From contig JBMNNS010000068.1 of assembly GCA_050942625.1 (NCBI GenBank), positions 1 to 8,731 of the forward strand: a stretch of DNA of 8,731 nt, given 5' to 3'. The translations under genes were made by a program, and so were the position numbers. The notes below the pieces were generated by a model that saw nothing but the letters and a program-made list of their open reading frames with translations, did no database searches and was not told the DNA's origin. Numbering within the stretch: the first letter of the stretch is position 1; each line of letters begins with the position of its first letter. This DNA is from JBMNNS01 sp050942625 (GTDB lineage: Bacteria > Bacillota > Dethiobacteria > DTU022 > UBA8154). Below, one piece after another: positions 6,431 to 8,731 of the stretch.

Positions 6431-7579
6431 ATGGAAACTAATAAAATTTTTGTTATGGACTGTATAGAGGGTATGAAAAAAAAGATAGGAAAAGGCATTG
6501 TTGACGTTGTTGTTACTTCACCACCCTATAACATTGGAATCCCCTACAATACTTATAATGACAATTTAAAAAAGGAAGAATATTTGGATTGGCTCATAGA
6601 TGTTGCAAAAGAGATCTACCGGGTATTAAAGGAGGATGGTTCCTTTTTCCTCAATGTTGGAGGCAAACCATCTGATCCACTCTTGCCAATGGAAATAGTA
6701 AAGACAATATGCACCGGTACCAACTTCCAACTACAAAATACTCTTCACTGGATAAAATCCATTTCTATTTCAATAGAGGATGTGGGAGATTATCCACATA
6801 TAATTCAGGATATAGCGGTGGGCCATTTTAAGCCGGTCAATAGCAAACGTTATGTTAACAATTGCCATGAATACATATTTCATCTAACAAAACATGGACT
6901 TGTTGAAATCGATAAGTTAGCACTAGGTGTTGAATACCAGGATAAGTCAAATATAAAAAGGTGGAAATCGGCCGGGGGAGGACTTAGGGATCGGGGCAAT
7001 ATCTGGTTTATACCTTACAAAACCATTCGGGAATCAAGGCCGCACCCATCAACATTTCCTGTAAGGCTGGCAGAAAATTGTATTAAAATTCATGGCCTTA
7101 AAAAAACAAAAATAGTCCTGGATCCGTTTATGGGTATAGGTACTACTGCCTTAGCATGTGTAAGGTTGGGGGTAAACTATCTGGGTTTTGAAATAGACAA
7201 AGGATATGTTGAAATAGCAATGGAGCGGATAAGCCGGGAATTGGAAAAAGACGGGGATTTAACCAGGGCCAAAAAAAGGAGGAAGAAATTGTACAGGCTA
7301 ATTCTTGACAGTTTAGATGCTGAAAATATGGGACCTCTTATGAAAGAATTGTCCGGTACAGGGGGATTTCAATCCCTGATTGGAAAACTACAGGATCAAT
7401 ATTCTGAAAAGGATGAGCGTATGATATTGGAAGAAGACGACATTGAAAAGATTGCCAAATATTTTTTAAAATACGGTGGTGGAGGCTGGCAGAAGAGGTT
7501 ATCGTATTTAATGGGGGAAATTAGAAGTATACACCGTAAACTTGGCGATGCCATTAAAGCATATGAATCTGTTTTATAA
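6431..7579 (+). CDS. Site-specific DNA methyltransferase, beta class (N4-cytosine or N6-adenine)
   Basis: The protein is 382 residues. Motif order is that of the beta class: catalytic motif IV TSPPY (29-33) first, a target-recognition stretch (about 110-200), motif X (FPVRLAENCI, 209-218), then the AdoMet-binding motif I DPFMGIGTT (231-239) and motif II FEID (253-256). Ser-Pro-Pro-Tyr is common in N4-cytosine enzymes but also occurs in adenine enzymes, so the methylated base is uncertain. Beyond about residue 275 there is a lysine/arginine-rich link and a roughly 95-residue C-terminal region, probably alpha-helical, with a glycine run (349-352) that I do not recognise. The ribosome binding site is GGAGGA, 4-5 bp before ATG. 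No restriction enzyme, specificity subunit or repair gene is adjacent, so it appears solitary within this window. Codons look richer in ATA and AGG/AGA than in the acylation operon, a qualitative impression that could fit transfer. Confidence 0.93.
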   Translation: METNKIFVMDCIEGMKKKIGKGIVDVVVTSPPYNIGIPYNTYNDNLKKEEYLDWLIDVAKEIYRVLKEDGSFFLNVGGKPSDPLLPMEIVKTICTGTNFQLQNTLHWIKSISISIEDVGDYPHIIQDIAVGHFKPVNSKRYVNNCHEYIFHLTKHGLVEIDKLALGVEYQDKSNIKRWKSAGGGLRDRGNIWFIPYKTIRESRPHPSTFPVRLAENCIKIHGLKKTKIVLDPFMGIGTTALACVRLGVNYLGFEIDKGYVEIAMERISRELEKDGDLTRAKKRRKKLYRLILDSLDAENMGPLMKELSGTGGFQSLIGKLQDQYSEKDERMILEEDDIEKIAKYFLKYGGGGWQKRLSYLMGEIRSIHRKLGDAIKAYESVL

Positions 7580-7611
7580 AAGGATTTAGGTGTTTCGCCG
7601 TATTTGTTTAT

Positions 7612-7633
7612 GCCCCCTTCCCCAGGGCTTTTT
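7612..7633 (+). terminator. Weak possible intrinsic terminator after the methyltransferase
   Basis: GCCC (7612-7615) and GGGC (7625-7628) can form a 4-bp stem with a 9-nt loop, followed directly by TTTTT (7629-7633). It lies 32 bp past the methyltransferase stop. The stem is short, so termination would be inefficient at best. Confidence 0.35.
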
Positions 7634-7646
7634 AAGAATAAAGCTT

Positions 7647-7688
7647 AGTAAAGTCTGAGTTTACTGGTATATTTTAAAGGAAAATACC
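7647..7688. repeat. Two abutting small inverted repeats
   Basis: AGTAAA (7647-7652) and TTTACT (7660-7665) form a perfect 6-bp stem with a 7-nt loop. Immediately after, GGTA (7666-7669) and TACC (7685-7688), extended inward by TTTT/AAAA with a 2-nt bulge, form a second hairpin. Both are A/T-rich and without a T-run, so they are not convincing terminators. Their role is unknown. Confidence 0.5.
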
Positions 7689-7719
7689 CATTTTGTTAAT
7701 TATTTCAGATTACAGGCAC

Positions 7720-7748
7720 TTTACAATTTTTTTGGTGTATGTTAGTAT
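7720..7748 (+). promoter_or_regulatory. Candidate promoter for the transporter leader
   Basis: TTTACA (7720-7725), a 17-bp spacer and TAGTAT (7743-7748; four of six -10 matches). If used, the transcript would begin near 7755 and carry a leader of about 375 nt before the ProV start, including the tandem 9-bp repeats and the hairpins. Moderate to weak on sequence alone. Confidence 0.4.
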
Positions 7749-7756
7749 TTAAAACG

Positions 7757-7783
7757 TACCATTACTACCAATACTACCAATAG
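7757..7783. repeat. Three tandem 9-bp units, TACCAATAC type
   Basis: TACCATTAC (7757-7765), TACCAATAC (7766-7774) and TACCAATAG (7775-7783) are contiguous and differ by one base each from the consensus at most. They sit just after the candidate promoter, so they could be a regulator site at the transcript start or an element within the leader RNA. No known operator is recognised. Confidence 0.7.
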
Positions 7784-7859
7784 AACGGCGACTTAAGAAT
7801 TTTACGTGTTGTTAAATACCTTTAACCAAAATACGTGTGTAATAATTAGGTGAGATAAA

Positions 7860-8105
7860 GCTTTACAATGATGAAGTAGCTTACGGTAGTAAGCCCGGTT
7901 ATGAGCTCTTAGACGTCAATTTTTTGGTGGATGGGGGTAAGTGCCGTTCACGTGTGGAAACCGTAAGTGAAAAATCGTGAAGGAGAGCTGGGGCTTTTTC
8001 TGGTTCAAAAGGGCCAGTTATAGACTACAAGGCTGTTGTGGTTTAGGGTGAGTCAGTTCGGCGAAACCCAGGCACTCTAACCTCTTTTAAGAGGATAGAG
8101 TGCCT
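7860..8105 (+). promoter_or_regulatory. Putative structured 5' leader (riboswitch-like) of the ProV gene; class unknown
   Basis: Local pairings seen by eye: GCTTAC/GTAAGC around a GGTA loop (7879-7894); TTCACG (7947-7952) with CGTGAA (7976-7981); GGCTTTTT with AAAGGGCC (7992-8015, two G-U pairs); GGTTT (8040-8044) with AAACC (8064-8068); then the strong hairpin at 8070-8105. Purine-rich, G-rich unpaired stretches between the stems (for example GGATGGGGG at 7929-7937) look like those of folded RNAs. The position, directly before an osmoprotectant transporter, would fit a cis-regulatory RNA. I do not find the signatures of the c-di-AMP (ydaO), T-box, SAM, glycine or lysine classes. The leader status is inference; covariation has not been tested. 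Confidence 0.45.
8070..8105 (+). terminator. Strong hairpin, possible attenuator, just before ProV
   Basis: AGGCACTCTA (8070-8079) pairs perfectly with TAGAGTGCCT (8096-8105); after one A-A mismatch CCTCT (8081-8085) pairs with AGAGG (8090-8094) around a TTTA loop, giving 15 pairs in all. The following ATTTAATTT is only moderately T-rich. It ends 25 bp before the GTG start and 10 bp before the ribosome binding site, where a regulated terminator or a processing/stability element would be expected. As a simple terminator of an upstream gene it would be oddly far from the methyltransferase (about 490 bp). Confidence 0.65.
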
Positions 8106-8130
8106 ATTTAATTTAAGGGGGGACGAACCG

Positions 8131-8731
8131 GTGCCTAAAATCGAAATAAAAAACCTTTACAAAATCTTCGGTACTCATTCTCAACAGGCCTTAAGAAAGT
8201 TGAAATCAGGAATGTCCAAAGAAAAACTATTTAAAGAAACAGGCCATACTGTTGGTGTTCATAATGTTTCCCTTTCTGTTGATCAGGGGGAAATTTTTGT
8301 TGTTATGGGACTGTCGGGCAGCGGAAAATCGACTTTAATTCGCTGTATCAACCGTCTAATAGAGCCAACTGCGGGAGAAATATATATCGACGAGATAAAC
8401 GTTACTAAATTGTCACCTCAGGGGTTACGTTTGCTAAGGCAAAAAAAATTGGCCATGGTTTTTCAGCGTTTTGCCCTTTTCCCACACCGTACCATCTTGC
8501 AGAACGTAGCCTATGGTTTGGAAATACAGGGGGTTGAAAAAACCAGCCGTGAAGAAAAGGCGCTGGAGGTACTGGAAACGGTAGGTTTAAAAGAATGGTC
8601 TACCGTATACCCTGAACAGTTAAGTGGGGGCATGCAGCAGCGGGTTGGGTTGGCCCGGGCACTGGCAGTTGACCCCGATATTTTGCTGATGGACGAACCT
8701 TTTAGTGCCCTTGATCCTTTGATCCGCAAAG
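8131..8731 (+). CDS. proV: Glycine betaine/L-proline ABC transporter ATP-binding subunit ProV/OpuAA, partial (3' end beyond the window)
   Basis: I translated this frame from GTG 8131, 7 nt after AAGGGGGGA; 200 residues are visible and the frame is open at the right edge. It has the ProV-specific opening (IEIKNLYKIFG) and the helical insertion of about 25 residues (15-40, with GMSKEKLFKETG) that precedes the ATPase core in ProV/OpuAA. ATPase motifs: Walker A GLSGSGKST (60-68), Q-loop Gln112 in VFQRFALFPH, signature LSGGMQQR (164-171), Walker B ILLMDEP (184-190) and D-loop SALD (192-195). The switch histidine and any C-terminal CBS domains lie outside. Permease (ProW) and binding protein (ProX) genes are expected downstream. 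The role is ATP hydrolysis to drive uptake of compatible solutes under osmotic stress. The upstream leader suggests control at the RNA level. Confidence 0.95.
   Translation, partial: MPKIEIKNLYKIFGTHSQQALRKLKSGMSKEKLFKETGHTVGVHNVSLSVDQGEIFVVMGLSGSGKSTLIRCINRLIEPTAGEIYIDEINVTKLSPQGLRLLRQKKLAMVFQRFALFPHRTILQNVAYGLEIQGVEKTSREEKALEVLETVGLKEWSTVYPEQLSGGMQQRVGLARALAVDPDILLMDEPFSALDPLIRK

Larger units (their letters stand above)
7580..8130 (+). other. Long gene-free interval before the transporter gene
   Basis: About 550 bp without a supportable protein gene on either strand; stops are frequent in all frames I read. It holds a weak terminator-like site behind the methyltransferase, two small adjacent inverted repeats, a candidate promoter, three tandem 9-bp units, and a leader with several hairpins ending in a strong hairpin just before the ProV start. 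I see no tRNA, no transposase remnant and no CRISPR unit. Confidence 0.75.

Noticed and set aside
7940..8068. Cobalamin-riboswitch-like fragments (GTGCC, GGAAACC, GTGAAAA, GAGTCAG)
   Set aside because: The fragments occur in a suggestive order, but the central GCCACTG block and the full B12-box ending are absent, and an osmolyte transporter is an unlikely target.
7860..8105. c-di-AMP (ydaO/yuaA) riboswitch before proV
   Set aside because: Expected for this gene family, but the conserved blocks I know (GAAUCC-type, GGGGUUAAUC-type and GCUAACUC-type segments) are not found in order. A covariance-model search would decide.
7860..8110. Group II or group I intron remnant, or a T-box leader
   Set aside because: No domain V hairpin, no reverse transcriptase remnant, no group I core, and no conserved T-box TGGTACCGCG-type segment.
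7580..8130. Mobile element or attachment site beside the methyltransferase
   Set aside because: No transposase or integrase remnant, no tRNA and no terminal inverted repeat pair flanking the methyltransferase were seen.

Overview
The window looks like a chromosomal segment of a low-to-moderate GC Firmicute, probably a clostridial or Peptococcaceae-type anaerobe. This rests on A/T-rich intergenic DNA, strong AGGAGG-like ribosome binding sites, GTG and TTG starts, a Gram-positive-style lipoprotein, a WalR/PhoP-like two-component system and an MBOAT/DHHW/DUF4358 gene set that I associate with clostridia. The assignment is inference from style and gene content; no rRNA or other marker is present.

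Layout. Positions 1-1988 (minus strand) hold an overlapping response regulator / sensor histidine kinase pair; the kinase runs off the left edge. Positions 1989-2260 are a divergent regulatory region containing a phased array of TGTAAC-like hexamers. Positions 2261-6349 (plus strand) are a compact four-gene operon: a membrane-anchored SGNH hydrolase, a small DUF4358 lipoprotein, an MBOAT membrane O-acyltransferase of the AlgI/DltB/PatA type, and a DHHW (AlgJ/AlgX-like) membrane-anchored acyltransferase or esterase. Positions 6371-7579 are an independently promoted DNA methyltransferase of the beta class with no visible partner nuclease. Positions 7580-8130 are about 550 bp without a gene, holding small hairpins, a candidate promoter, tandem 9-bp repeats and a long, structured, terminator-ended leader. 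Positions 8131-8731 are the start of a ProV/OpuAA-type glycine betaine/proline ABC transporter ATPase, cut by the right edge.

How it may work together. The MBOAT protein is expected to move an acyl group (probably acetyl, from acetyl-CoA) across the membrane. The SGNH and DHHW enzymes would then attach it to, or remove it from, an extracytoplasmic polymer whose identity the window does not reveal. The divergent two-component system is the obvious regulator: the hexamers between the two units match the direct-repeat site known for WalR-type regulators (TGTWAH, 5-bp gap, TGTWAH) and, read on the other strand, resemble PhoP boxes. I therefore propose an envelope- or phosphate-responsive surface-polymer acylation module.

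The most interesting parts are that regulatory array with its linked acylation operon, and the unassigned structured leader upstream of the osmoprotectant transporter gene.
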